Below, one piece after another: positions 37,060 to 50,600 of a DNA stretch of 64,000 nucleotides. Source of the stretch: Amphirosellinia nigrospora (lineage: Eukaryota > Ascomycota > Sordariomycetes > Xylariales > Xylariaceae); contig SCHM01000004.1 in NCBI GenBank assembly GCA_004123355.1, forward strand, positions 5,235,017 to 5,299,016. Direction: 5' to 3'. A model generated the notes under the pieces. It saw only the letters and a list, made by a program, of their open reading frames with translations. It ran no database searches and was not told the origin of the DNA. The position numbers and the translations under genes are program-made. Position 1 is the first letter of the stretch, and every line of letters begins with the position of its first letter.

Positions 37060-38880
37060 TAAAAATTATAATAATAAATTTTTACGTTTTTTTTTTATAA
37101 GTTTTATTTTATTTATAATTAATTATTATTAAATAATAAATTATTTAAAATATAATTTATATAAATATTAAAATTAATATTTTTTTTTAAATATTTTAAT
37201 ATAGTTTTAATTATTAATCGAAAAATAATTTATTTTTAAATTTTTTTTTTTATTTAGCTTTATTAAGTTTAATTTTATTAATTAAATAAATAAAAATAAT
37301 TTAAAATTTAAAAAATTTAGCTAATATATATTAATTAAAACTAAATAATTAAAAATTAGCTTTAGTTTTTTTATTATAATTAATATAATATAAATTTTTT
37401 TAAAATATTTTAAAATAACTTTTAAATTAATTAATACGTTAAAATAATAAATAAAAATAAAAAAAAAATTATTAGCTATATAGCTTTTAATATAAATTTT
37501 AATATTAATTATTTTAGCTATATTATTATAAAATTAATTAATATTAAATTTAAAGCGATTTTATATAGCTTAAATTTATATTTTAAATTTAAGTTTATTT
37601 TTAATTATATTATTATAAAAAATAAATATTAATATTTTAGCTATATATTAGTTATTTTTTTTATTATTTAATAAAAAAAATTATTTTATAATAATTTAAT
37701 AAATTAATTATTTATTAGTTTAAAATATTTAAATTATTTTAAATATAATTATATTATTTAATTATTTTTTATAATTTATTTAATAATTAATTAATAGTTT
37801 ATTAGTTAGTTTATTATTAATTAAAATTATTATTAATTATAAATTAAAAAATATTAATAATATATTAATATAATATATATTTTATTATAAAAATAATAAT
37901 TTTATTTTATTTTTTTATTTAATTAAATAAACTTTGTTTATTTATTTAATTTTTTAATAAATATATATAAATTAATAATTAAATAATAATAAACTATTAT
38001 TAAAAAAACGTATATTTTTATTTTTTAAAAATAATAATAAAGTTTTTATATATAATTTATATTAGTTTAGTTTATATTTTTATTAAAATTAAATTAGATT
38101 ATTTTATTATATTATATTATTAGTTTAAAATAAAAACTAAATTTAGTTTTTTTTATTTATTTTATATAATTATTAGTTAAATATTAAACTATATAGTTAA
38201 AACTAATAATATTTATATTAAATTTTTATTTTTAAATATATAATTATTAATAATATAAAACTATTATATTAAATTAATTAAAAATAATTAGCTTTTATAG
38301 CTTATTATTATAGTTTTTATATAGTTTAAAAAGCTAAAATAAATATATTTTTTTATTATTATTAAAGTTTATTATAAAAAACTTATCGTTTTAAATATTC
38401 GAAACAAATAAATTTAAAATATTAATAAAAGCTTTAGATATATAACCGTACGCGCTTATTATTTTAGTTTATTTTTAAAAATATTTTAATATTTTAAATT
38501 AAATTAATTGTTTAATTTAATTAAAAATATTATAAAAATAATCTTAATACTTTATAATATTATAAATAATTTATAAAAGTTATACTTTATATATTTAAAA
38601 AAATAAAACTTTAATATATATAATATATTATATATAAAATCTATAAATAAAATAAAAAAAAAAAAAGTTTAAATTTATAATAAACAGCTGCTTAAATATT
38701 TATATAAAGCAGCTATATTTACTACTAGTGCTTACCTTTATTTATTGCATTATATTCATTATAAATAGCAATTATATATTTATTGCGAGTAATAGTTATT
38801 ATAAATAAAGATTATAAGTATTATAGCTAATAGTAAAGCATAACTATTAAAGCCTATAAATTTATAACTATTATATTATA
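37060..38880 (-). repeat. Repeat B, second full copy (reverse)
   Basis: Reverse complement of 28,105-29,925 over about 1.8 kb, more AT-converted at its outer end than the first copy. It abuts repeat E at 38,883. Confidence 0.75.
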
Positions 38881-38882
38881 AT

Positions 38883-41800
38883 AAATAAATAAATAAATTA
38901 ATAAATCGATTATTTATTTTATTAGTAATAAAAATATTTAATAAAATTTAATTAATAATATTTTTTATAACTAAATAATTTATTAAAATAATTATATAAT
39001 ATTTATTTAAATAAATTATTATATAAAGTTTTTTATAATTTATATAAAATATTATTTTTTATTTAAAAAAACTATATTTAATTTTAGTTTATAATAAATA
39101 TCGATTTAAATATATAACTAGCTATATTTATATAAAAAATATAAATTTGCTTAGTTTTATTTAAAACTTAATTTAATATAAAAAATTATAATATTAAAAC
39201 TTTATTTAAAATATTATTAATTTATAAATATAAAATATAATCTAAGTTATAATAATAAAATATAGTTTTAAAATAAATAATATTTTAAATAGCGTTAAAA
39301 AAAACTATTTTAACTAATATAAAATTATAATATAGTTTATATATAATATTTATAATAACTTAAGTTATATTTATTTTTTTTTTTTTTAATAATTTTTAAT
39401 TAATAAAACTATTTTATATTTTATAAAAGCTTAGCTAATTATATAATAAAAAAAAAATTATAAAAAAATTTATTTACGTTTAAATATTATTTAAAAGTTT
39501 AAAAATTTTTAAAAAATAAAACTATTTAAATATTTATATATATTTAATAATATAAATATTTTTAAAATATTAATATAAAATCTAAAAAGTTTAATAAAAA
39601 AATAATTAATAAAAATTTTTTTAATAATATAATAATATTTTTAATTAAAATAAACTAAATAATATTTAAATATTATATATATTTTTTAAATATATTAAAA
39701 AAATAATATTATTAATAAAATAATAATAAAATAAAAATAAAAAAAAAAATTTATTATAATTTTAAATATAATTAAAAAATTTATATATTTTATTAATATA
39801 ATATTAAATTATTTTATATTAAAAATTAATAATAATAAACTTATTTTTATAATTAAAATAAATTAAAAATTAATAAAAAAACTAGTTATATTAAATAAAT
39901 AATATAAGCTTTTTTATAAAAGCTTTTAATTATTTCGTTTTATAAAAAAAAAAAAAGCTATTAAAAATAATAATTTTATTAAGCTATTATAAATTAATAA
40001 TTATAGTTTTTATTTATATTATAAACTTTTTTTAAATAATAAATATAAAATATATAAAAATATAGCTTTATTTATTTAAATATATAATTTATTTTATAAA
40101 GTTTATTATAAGTTTTATTAAAAATTTTTATTTTTTAATTAAAAAAATAAGCTTTTATATTTAGTTTTATTTTTTATTAATTATTAATAAAAAAATTTTA
40201 AACTATTTTATTTTAAAAATATTAATTTGTTTTATTTATTTAAATATTATAAACTTTAATAATTTTAATAAATTTAATTATTTTAAAAGTTTTTTAATAT
40301 AAATATAAATATTATTATTAGTTATATTTTTAAAAAATTTATAAGCTTTTTAATATTTAAAATAAAATATATTTTTAAAACTTAAGCTTAAAAATTTTTT
40401 TAATATTAATATATATAGTTTTTTTAATAATAACGTAGTTTTAATATTATAATAAAATTATATATTATATTAATAAAAAAATATTTAAAAGCTAAATATT
40501 AAAAATATTAATAATTAAAAATAAAAATATTATTTTTATATAAAATTAATAATATAATTATTAGTTTTATTAACGTTATTATAAAAATAATTATAAAATT
40601 TATTAATTCGTTTATAAATATTAGTTTTATTAATATTATATTAATTATAATAATTATAATAATTAGCGTTATATTAAATTTAATATTTATAATAATAAAT
40701 AAATTTAAAATAGTTAAAAATTTTAAACTAATTATTTTAGCTAATAATATTATTAAAATAACCGTTATAATAATTAAAGTTTTTATAGCTAATTTTTATA
40801 AGCTAATATATATATTATTATATAATTTTATAAATTATTTTAATTTAATATTTTATTTATTTTAACTAAAATATTTATAATATTAATAATTAAAATAATT
40901 TTAAAAGTTTTACGTTTTTATAATATTTATTATATTTTTATATATTATTATAAAATAAAATTATAATTAATAAATAATAGCTTATATTTAATTTATAAAT
41001 TTATGCTTTTATTAGCTATAATAATTATAATATATATTAATAATTTTTTATATATATTTATAATTATAAATTAAAACTTTAAAATTAATAATAAAATTAT
41101 TAAAGTTATAAAAATAATAATATTTTTAAAATAATTAATAATATTTTATAAAAATAAAAAATTATTAATTAATATATTTAATTATAGTTTTTATTTATAA
41201 TTTAATTTTTTTTTTATATTTTATAATTTTAAACTATTTATTATATTAATTTTTCGAATAAAAAATTTAAATTTTATTTAATATATTATTTTACGCGCTT
41301 TTTTAATAATAATTATTTAGCTTTATGTTTTTTTTATTATATATTTTAACGTATTAAATATTTATCGCCGATTATAGTTTTATTTATATTTAAATTAATA
41401 TATATTTTTATTTTAACTAGTTAATAAAATATATATATAAAAATAAAATATATATAGTTTAAACGTAAAGTTTTATTATATACGTTTATATTTAACGTTT
41501 TAAATATAAATATTTTAATTTAAAGATTTTATTTAATTTATTTTATATAAATAATAAATTTTATCGAAATATTTTATTTTTTAATTATATTTTTTTAGCT
41601 AATTTATACTAGTTTAAATATTAAAAATTTATTTCGTAAAAATATAATTTAAATATAATATTTATATATATCGCTTAAAAATAATAAATAAAAAATATTA
41701 ATATATATTATATATTTTAATAAAATATATAATTTATATTTTTATATATATAAAATAAAAATATTAAATAATTTATATTTTTTATAATATTTATAATAAA

Positions 41801-43790
41801 TAAAAACTAAACTAAATATATAATAAAAATATTATTATTATAATATTTTTATTAATATTATATTTAGATTTTTTTTTATTTAAACGTATATTATTAGTTA
41901 ATATATATATAGCTATTATATTTTTTATTATAATAACGCTTATAATTATTATTATAATTATAGCTATAATTATAGTTATAATTATAGTATAACTATAGTT
42001 TTATTATTATTATAATTATTATTATAGTTTTTATTATTATATTATTTTTTATTTTTATAAAGTATTTTTTATTATTTTTTTTATAATAGCTATAATTTTA
42101 TTACGATATTATTATATTATTTATTACGTTATTATTAAAATAATAATAACGTTTATAATAAAATTAATATTTATTTTTTAATTAATAATAATTAAAATAT
42201 TTAATTATTATATTTAAAATATAAATTTAAAAGTTTTTATTATTATTTTTTAAATAGTTATAAAAAGTTAACGTTTAAAAACTTATATTTTATTTTTATT
42301 TTAATTTATAGCGCGTTTTATCGATTTTTTTTATATATTTATTTAATATATTTTTTTTTAATAAATAAATATAATTAATAATTATTTCGGTTTATTAGTT
42401 ATAAATATTTTATAATATTTTATTAATTAAAATTATTTCGAGCTAAAGTTTTATTTTATAAATATATTATAGTTTATATTAAACAAATTAAATAAATACG
42501 TTTTTATTTTATATTATATCGAATAAAAAAAAATTATTTTCAAAGAACTTTTTTATAATATATTTAAAATATATTTTAAACTATTTTTTTAGCTTTTTAA
42601 ATATTAAGCTTAAGCTTATTTTTTATTAAATATAATAATTAATAAGTTTAATTTTATTATTTTTACTATAAAAAATAAAACTTATAAAAAAATAGTTAAA
42701 TAGCTTTAAAATTTAATTATTATTTAATAATTTTATATTATTAAATTTATATATAGCTTAAATATATTAAAAATATATATATTTATATAAATAATATTTT
42801 TTTATTTATAACGATTTTTTTATTTTTTAAATTGTTTTAATTAAAGTTTAAAACTTTAATATTTTTATATTTAATTTTATAAATATTTTTTACTATAAAT
42901 ATAATTAAAAGTAAAGTTTTATAATAATATTATTTATTATTATAACTATAGCCGCTAAAACTAGCTTTATTATTTAATAAATTTAAATCGTTATTAAAGT
43001 TATTTATTTTATTATTGCTATTTTTATTGCTATTATTATTATTATTGCTTGTTTTAATTAAAAATATATTTTTATATTTTTATATTATTTTTAAAGCAAA
43101 AAAAAAAAAACAAAAGCAAAATATTACTACTATTATTTATATTATAATAAAATAAAAAAATATTATTATTATTTTTTTTTTTATATAGCTATATTATTAA
43201 AGTTAATTATTATATTATAAAAAGCTCGCTAATTTAATATAATTAAAAATAAAATATTAGCAAAAATATAATATCGATTTTTTTAAAACTTTATAAAGCG
43301 CTAAAATTTTAATTTATTTATATAATAAAATTAAATTTATTATTAATTTGTTCGATATTTTTATATAGTTTTTTATATTTAGTTTAATTTAATTTTATTT
43401 AAAATTATTATTTTATTTTAAAAATTTATTTATAGTTTTTATATTAATTTAAATATTAGTTTAATTTTTTAAATAAAAACTTTATAAGTTTTTAATTTAT
43501 TATTATTAATCGAGCTTTATTAATATTAGTTTTAGCTTTAATTATTTTTATATTAATTTTATTTTTTTTATTTTATTTTAACTTTTTAAATTATATTATC
43601 GGATAATTTATAAGCGTTTTTAATAAAGCTTATATTAATAATAATAATGCTTGTTTTAATAATTATTACGCTAAAAATTAAAAAAAAAACTTTAAATAAA
43701 AGTTTTCTAATAATAAATTTAACGTTTAATTTAATAAATAATTAAATATATAAAAAAAACTATTATTATATTTAAGTTTTATAAAAAAAA
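38883..43790 (+). mobile_element. Repeat E, left arm of a giant inverted repeat
   Basis: Aligns as the reverse complement of 55,385-60,360 along its length. I checked the outer end (38.9-40.1 kb), the middle (41.9-43.1 kb, including the tagctataattatag simple-repeat region and the gcaaaa-rich segment) and the inner end (43.6-43.78 kb). At almost 5 kb it is the size of a retrotransposon body. Coding content is erased, so the class cannot be assigned. Confidence 0.75.
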
Positions 43791-44509
43791 TATAACTAAA
43801 TAAAAAAAAGGTTTTTTTATTAATAAAAAAATTTTTATTTTTTATATTTTAAATAAAAAATTCTTTTATCCGAATTAAAAACTTTTCTATTTTTATTTAC
43901 TATTATATATATTTAGTTTTTAATATTTTTTTATTATATAAATAATTATAAATTTAATAAAATAATTTAAAATTAAATATTTATATTAAAAATAATAATA
44001 TAAATAAATAAATAAAAATTTTATTTTTAATTTTTTTTTTATTATAAATTATATTAAATTTAATTTTATATTAAATTTAATTATTTAATAATTATATATT
44101 TTATTAAATTTAATTATTTAATAATTATATATTATATTAAATATAATTATTTAATATTATTTATTTAATTATATTTATAATTATTTTATTTTTTTATTTT
44201 TTAATTTAATATTAATTTAAATATTTATTATTTTTAAATTATAAACTAATATTATTATTATAAATTTTATTTAAATATAATTTTTATTAAATTATTTTTT
44301 AAAAAACTATAATTATTATAAAATTAACTATTATATTAATATAATAAATATAATAATATTTTTTATAAAATATTTATTTATAATTTTTTTTATTTGTTTT
44401 TTTATTTTTTATTATAATATTTTAAACGTAGTTTTAAATTTTTAAAAATTTTAAAGCTTTAAATTAATTATAATAAATATATTTTTTAAGTTTTTAAATT
44501 TTTTTTTTT

Positions 44510-44815
44510 AAATATTTTAACTAGTTTATAAAGTTTTTTTTAAATTTATTAATAAATTTAAGCTTTTTTTAAAAAGTTTTTTTTTTTAAACGTTTTAATT
44601 AGTTTATAAAGTTTTTTTGGACTTATTAATAAGTTTAAACTTTTTCGAAAGTTTTTTTTTTAAACGTTTTAATTAATTTAAAAGTTTTTTTTAAATTTAT
44701 TAATAAGTTTAAGTTTTTTCGAAAAGTTTTTTTTTTTTAAACGTTTTAGCTAATTTATAAAGTTTTTTTAAATTTATTAGCAAGCTTAAACTTTTTTCGA
44801 AAAAATAAAGTAATA
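44510..44815. repeat. Tandem repeat, about 76 bp x 4
   Basis: Units carrying aaacgttttaattagtttat and a following attaataagtttaa segment start at about 44,510, 44,588, 44,662 and 44,739 (spacings 78, 74, 77). Each contains long T runs. Confidence 0.8.
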
Positions 44816-45539
44816 TTAATTATATATATAAAATATATTTTATATATATATTATATATTTAAAATATAAAATTTATAATTATTTTAAAATTAAAAATAGC
44901 TTATAATTATATTTAAAATTTAAAATAATAATTTATATTTATTAAAGAACTTTTTAATTTTATTTAAATTAAAAATTATTTTAAAAATTTTAATATTATA
45001 ATAAGTTTTTTTATTTAAAATAAAAATTAATTATTTATTATAATATTTAATTTTTTAATTTTATTTTATAGTTTAAAATTATAGTTTAATTATAAAATAA
45101 TAATATAACTTTAATATATATTATTATTATTAATAAAATAAATATATAAAAATATTATATATTAATATTTATATTTATAAATAAATTATTATTATTAATT
45201 AAACGGCTAAATATTTTTAAATATAATTATATAATTATATAAAAAAAAAATATTATAATTAATAAATTAAAATAAAATAATAAGTTTTATTATATATAAT
45301 TTATTAAAAAAAACAAACTAATATAACCGGCAATTATAACTTATTTATTAATTTAAATATATAGTTTTTAAAAACTTAAGCATTTTTGCCCCTAAATTAA
45401 AAAACCTTTAATATTAGTTTTATAATTTATTATTTTTATATAACGTTATAATAATTTAAAAATAAAATAAATTATATATAAATAAAAATAAAAAAAATAT
45501 ATAATTTAAATTATATTTTAATAATAAAACTAATATATT

Positions 45540-46137
45540 ATAAATTTTTAATAGTAAATTAAAACGTTTAAAAACTTTATAATAAACTAAAAATTTAAAA
45601 CAATTAATTAATAAAAATATAACGTTTATAACTTTATAGTAATTTTAGTTACGTTATAAAAATTAATATATTTAAATATAAAAATATTTTACTAAGCTTT
45701 TTTTAAAACTAAATAATTAGCTTATTAAAAGTTTCGTAAAAAATATAAAAATAAAAATATAAAATAAATTAATATTAAAGCGTATTTGTTTTAATTACTA
45801 AATATATATAATTACGTATTAATTACTGCTAAAAAATTTATATTTTTAATTTTAAAAAATTTAAAAATAAATAGTTTTTAATATAGTTTAATATTTATAA
45901 TAAAACTACGTAATAAAGCATTATTTTAAAAAAAATATTATAAATTATAAAATAAAGCTTAATTAAAAAAAAAAATTTATTATTAAATTTACACAATAGA
46001 TCTAATAATAGATTTTTTAACTAATAATATATTAGCTATTTATTTAAATATAAGTATTGCTAAGTAGTTTTTTTTTGCGCTCCGCGCAAAGAAACCACTA
46101 GTAATATAAACCTTTTAAAGGCTTTATTATATAACTT
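45540..46137 (+). repeat. Left arm of T palindrome, with T copy 2
   Basis: This ~600-bp arm is the reverse complement of 46,800-47,395. T itself occupies about 45,960-46,137 and ends at the hairpin with tgcgctccgcgc. The arms match beyond T, so the duplicated unit is larger than T alone. Confidence 0.75.
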
Positions 46138-46799
46138 TTATTTTTTTTTTTTTGCTTTTGTTTAAATAATTTTTTGTTTTATTTTAAAACTAAATAATAA
46201 TAATAATAGTAATTTTGCTTAACTATTTAAACTTAACGTTAATAAAATATAATAATTAATTTTTAATAATAAATATTTTAACTATTATTAATAAAATATA
46301 TTTCGAAAAAATATTTTTTAAAAAATTAAACTTTAATAATAAAAAAACTCGGGTTATTATTATTTTAGCTATATATAATATATCGGATATTAAACTAGCT
46401 AATATATAAAAAAATAAACTTATAATAAGTATAGAAAAAAAAAATAACTTTAAAAAAAATAGCTTTTTTTTTAAAAAAAATATTTTTAAAAAATATTATT
46501 AGTTATAAAATAAATTTAATAAAAAAATATTTAAATAAAAAACTTTTATTATATATTTATATTTTATATAATAATAAACTTTTTTTAACTATAAATAATT
46601 TTTTTAAAAATATAAAAATAAAATATATATAAATATAAATTAATAATTTATAAAAAAATTATTAAACTATTTAATTTTATTATTATAAACTTTTTATTAA
46701 AAAATTATAAAATATAATAATAAAAATAAAAAAATATTAATCGGGCTTTTTTATTATTATTAAAATATATAAAAAAACTTTTAAAAATAAACTTATAAT

Positions 46800-47395
46800 T
46801 ATTTAATAAAGCTTTTAAAGGGTTTATATTACTAGTGGCTTTTTTACGCAGAGCGTAAAAAAAAACTACTTAATAATATTTATATTTAAATAAATAGCTA
46901 GTATATATTGCTAATTAAAGAATTTATTATTAAATTTACTATATAAATTTAATAATAAATTTTTTTCTTTTAATTAAGCTTTATTTTATAATTTATAATA
47001 TTTTTTTAAAATAATGCTTTATTATATAGTTCTATTATAAATATTAAACTATATTAAAAACTATTTATTTTTAGATTTTTAAGGTTAAAAAATATTAATT
47101 TTTTAGTAATAATTAACGCGCGCAATTTATATATATTTATTAATTAAAACAAATATTACGCTTTAGCGTTAATTTATTTTATATTTTTATTTTTATACTT
47201 TTTGTAAAACTTTTAAATAGCTAATTATTTAGCCCTAAAAAAGCTTAATAAAACACTTTTATATTTTAAATAATTAATTTTTATAGCATAACTAAAGTTA
47301 TTATAAAATTATAAACGTTATAAATTTTTATTAATTAATTGTTTTAAATATTTTAATTTTACTATAAAGTTTTTAAACGTTCCGGTTTATTATTA
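46800..47395 (-). repeat. Right arm of T palindrome, with T copy 3
   Basis: Inverted partner of 45,540-46,137, separated from it by about 660 bp. T lies at 46,800-46,995. It ends shortly before the left candidate LTR. Confidence 0.75.
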
Positions 47396-47451
47396 AAGTT
47401 TATAAATATACTAGTCTTACTATTAAAACATAGTTATAAATTATATATACT

Positions 47452-47665
47452 TTTAATACGCGCGGGCAAAAGGTGTGCGCGTACGCGCATACACTTGCCC
47501 TGGCGGGCGCACACTAGCCACTGCGTGGCTGGCGCCTAGTTTATGCGTGTGGTTTCGCCACATATATATATATAAATATTATTTAGACCTATAGAATTTA
47601 TATAGATTTAAAGACTTCTTTTATTTTATTTTAATATATAAATTTTATTTATTTTTATTATATTA
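47452..47665 (+). mobile_element. Candidate left LTR with GC-rich hairpin
   Basis: This 214-bp segment recurs in the same orientation at 55,098-55,304. Both start tttaatacgcgcgggcaaa and share a tail through aaatattattta, tatagat and ttattatatta. It holds a 37-bp hairpin (47,464-47,500) centred on the perfect palindrome gcgcgtacgcgc, followed by two more small inverted repeats (near gccactgcgtggc and tgtggtttcgccaca). It is strikingly GC-rich against its surroundings. Confidence 0.65.
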
Positions 47666-50600
47666 AATAGTGCTTTTATTGTTTTATTATACGGATTATA
47701 TTAAACTATTATTATATTATTTATTATTATTAATTATTTTTTAATAATTATTATTTTTTAATAATACGAATTTATTAATAAGATTATTAATAGATTATTT
47801 AATTCGTTGTTTAATTATCGCTAAAAACGTTATTATTTTAATAAAATAACGTTTTTAAACAAATATTAATAAGTATTTTTAGTATATTTTTATTTTTTTT
47901 ATTTTTTTATTAAAGCCGAATATTTTTATAGTTATACGCGGATAATATGTTTAAAGTCCGAAATTAAAGTTATTATTAAAGTATAAATTTTAGTTAGTTT
48001 ACGTTAATACGCTTAATTAAAGTAATAAAACGTATATTTTAATACAAATTTATAAAGCGTTAATAAGCTTAATAATATATTTTATATTTGGTTTTATAGT
48101 ATAAAGCAAATATACTAAGTATTATAAAATAAACATAATAAATAATTTTATTAGTTTATTTAAACGTAACGTATATTTAATTTTTAATTTTTTTTAATTT
48201 TTATTATTTATAGTTTATATTTATTTCGTTTATTATATTAAAAAAGCTTATGCTTAATATTATGCTAAAAAATAAAAAAAGTTTATAGTTTAAAAAAATA
48301 AAATTTATATTAAAATAAAGATCTATATTATAATAAAAATAAAATTAATTTATATATAATAATAGTTTAGTTAAAACTTTCGGTATTATTTACAAAATTA
48401 AAAATAAATAATTAAATAATAATAATTAATTAAAAAAAACTTAATATTAATAAAATTTTACGATAAATATATACTAATATAATTAAACAAAACAAAAATA
48501 TTAACAATTTTATTAAACTTATATAAAGCTAAATAAAATAAATAAATATAACGCTATAATATTTAATAACTTATATAAAATATATAACGTTTTATATAAA
48601 ATAAAAAATATTTTAATAAAATTAAATAATTTAGCTAATAAATAATCGGATAATTTAGCTAATAAATAGCCGGATAATTTAGCTAACAAATATAAGCATT
48701 TTAAAAAAATAAAAATAAAATCCTTAAATATACGTTAAAAAAAATATAATAAAAAAACGTTATTATAAGTAATAATAAAAAAAAAATATTAATAGATATA
48801 TTTATAATATGCTTATTTATATAAGAAATTAAAATAATTAAAGAATAAATCCTTTAAATCCCGGTTTAAACCTAAATTTAAACCTAAATAACTTATTAAA
48901 TAAAAAAAACATTTTATTTTAAATAAAGAATATAAAAAATAATATTAACTTTATAGCTTTAGTAATATTAATAAATATAAATAAGCTTAAATATAATAAT
49001 ATTAATACTTTCGATTTTTTATATAACGATTTAAATAATTTAAAATAGTTATAAAAAAAAAAAATATTTATTAATATTTTAGCTTTTAAAAACTATATTA
49101 AATTATTTTTTAAAAATTTTAAAATAAAATTTACTAATAAATAATAAATCTTTTTACTATTTTAACTTTATTAATAAGTTTTATAGTTTTTTAATAAAAC
49201 ACAATAAATTATAGCAATTAAAAAAGCAAAATAGCGAAAAAAATAAATAAATAAAGTTCTATAGAAATTAAAAAAAGCGATTTTTTTTAACTTTAATATT
49301 ATAACTAAACAATTTAAAAAAAACAAACTTATTATATATAATATTATTATTAACAAATATGCTTTTTTTAATATATATAAAAAAACTACGATACGCTTAA
49401 ATTATAAGATTATAAGCGATAATAATTTAAATTAGCGAAAAATAATATATATAAATAATAATAATATACAATTAAAATTAAAACAATTTTTAAACTTTTT
49501 TAAAATAATTAAAATTCGATAAATATATATAATAAATCGATAAAAATTAAAACAATATATAAACCTAGCTTAAAAAATTATTAGCTATAAAAACAAAAGT
49601 TTATATTTATTTAATAATTTTATTAAATTTATTTTTAATAAAAAATCGTTTATTTTATAGATATAAATAAATATTAATAATAACGTAGTTTTATATATAA
49701 CGAATTATATAACTAATTACGCGATTAATTTTTCGATAAATATTAATTATATTATAATAGTTTTAATAAAATGTTTAATATAATAATTATAACGTAATAA
49801 AAATATAATTATATAAAATAATAATATTATTAAAATTATTATTTAAACTATTATTAAAAAATAATAATAATAGATATAATTTAAACCGCTTAGAAAAATA
49901 TATAACTACGATAATAATAAATATAATAATAGTTATAATCGGCAAAACAATAATTATAATAGAAATAATAACTATAATAAACGTAATAAACGCAATAATA
50001 GCTATAAATATAATAATCGGGATAAATAACATAATAATTAAAATACTAATAATAAAAAAGCAATAAATCGTAAGTATACTAAACTAATAATAATAAATAA
50101 TTAACTAATTATATATATTTAAAAATAAAAATAAAAACGTAATTAATATTATATATTAGTTAAATTAAAACTTTATTTGCTATAAAATTATATTAAATTC
50201 TAAAACGTAAAAAAAAAATCGAACATTTTTATAAATACTATTTAAAACTAATATTAAAAAAAATTAATACGTTTTTTTATTAAACTTTAAAAAACAAACT
50301 TATAAATATTATAACGAACTTTTTTTTTTATATAATTAATTATTTAATTATTTTAAACATTATTAAAAAATAAAAAAAAAATACGCTAATTTAATGCTAT
50401 ATTTAGTCGAAAAAATAAAAAATACCTAAAAGCTTTAACTAACTAAAAAACTTAAACTAAATAAATAAGCATAAACTAAAGCTAAATAAATACTAAATAA
50501 TAAAATTAAAATAAAAAAAATATTAATATAATTATAAAAAAAAACTTTATATATTTTAAATATATTTATTTTTAGTTTAAAGCTAAAAGCTTATATAAAA

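Noticed and set aside
28105-38880. CRISPR-like array or spaced repeats
   Set aside because: Repeats are long, few and in both orientations; eukaryotic RIP-mutated transposons explain them.
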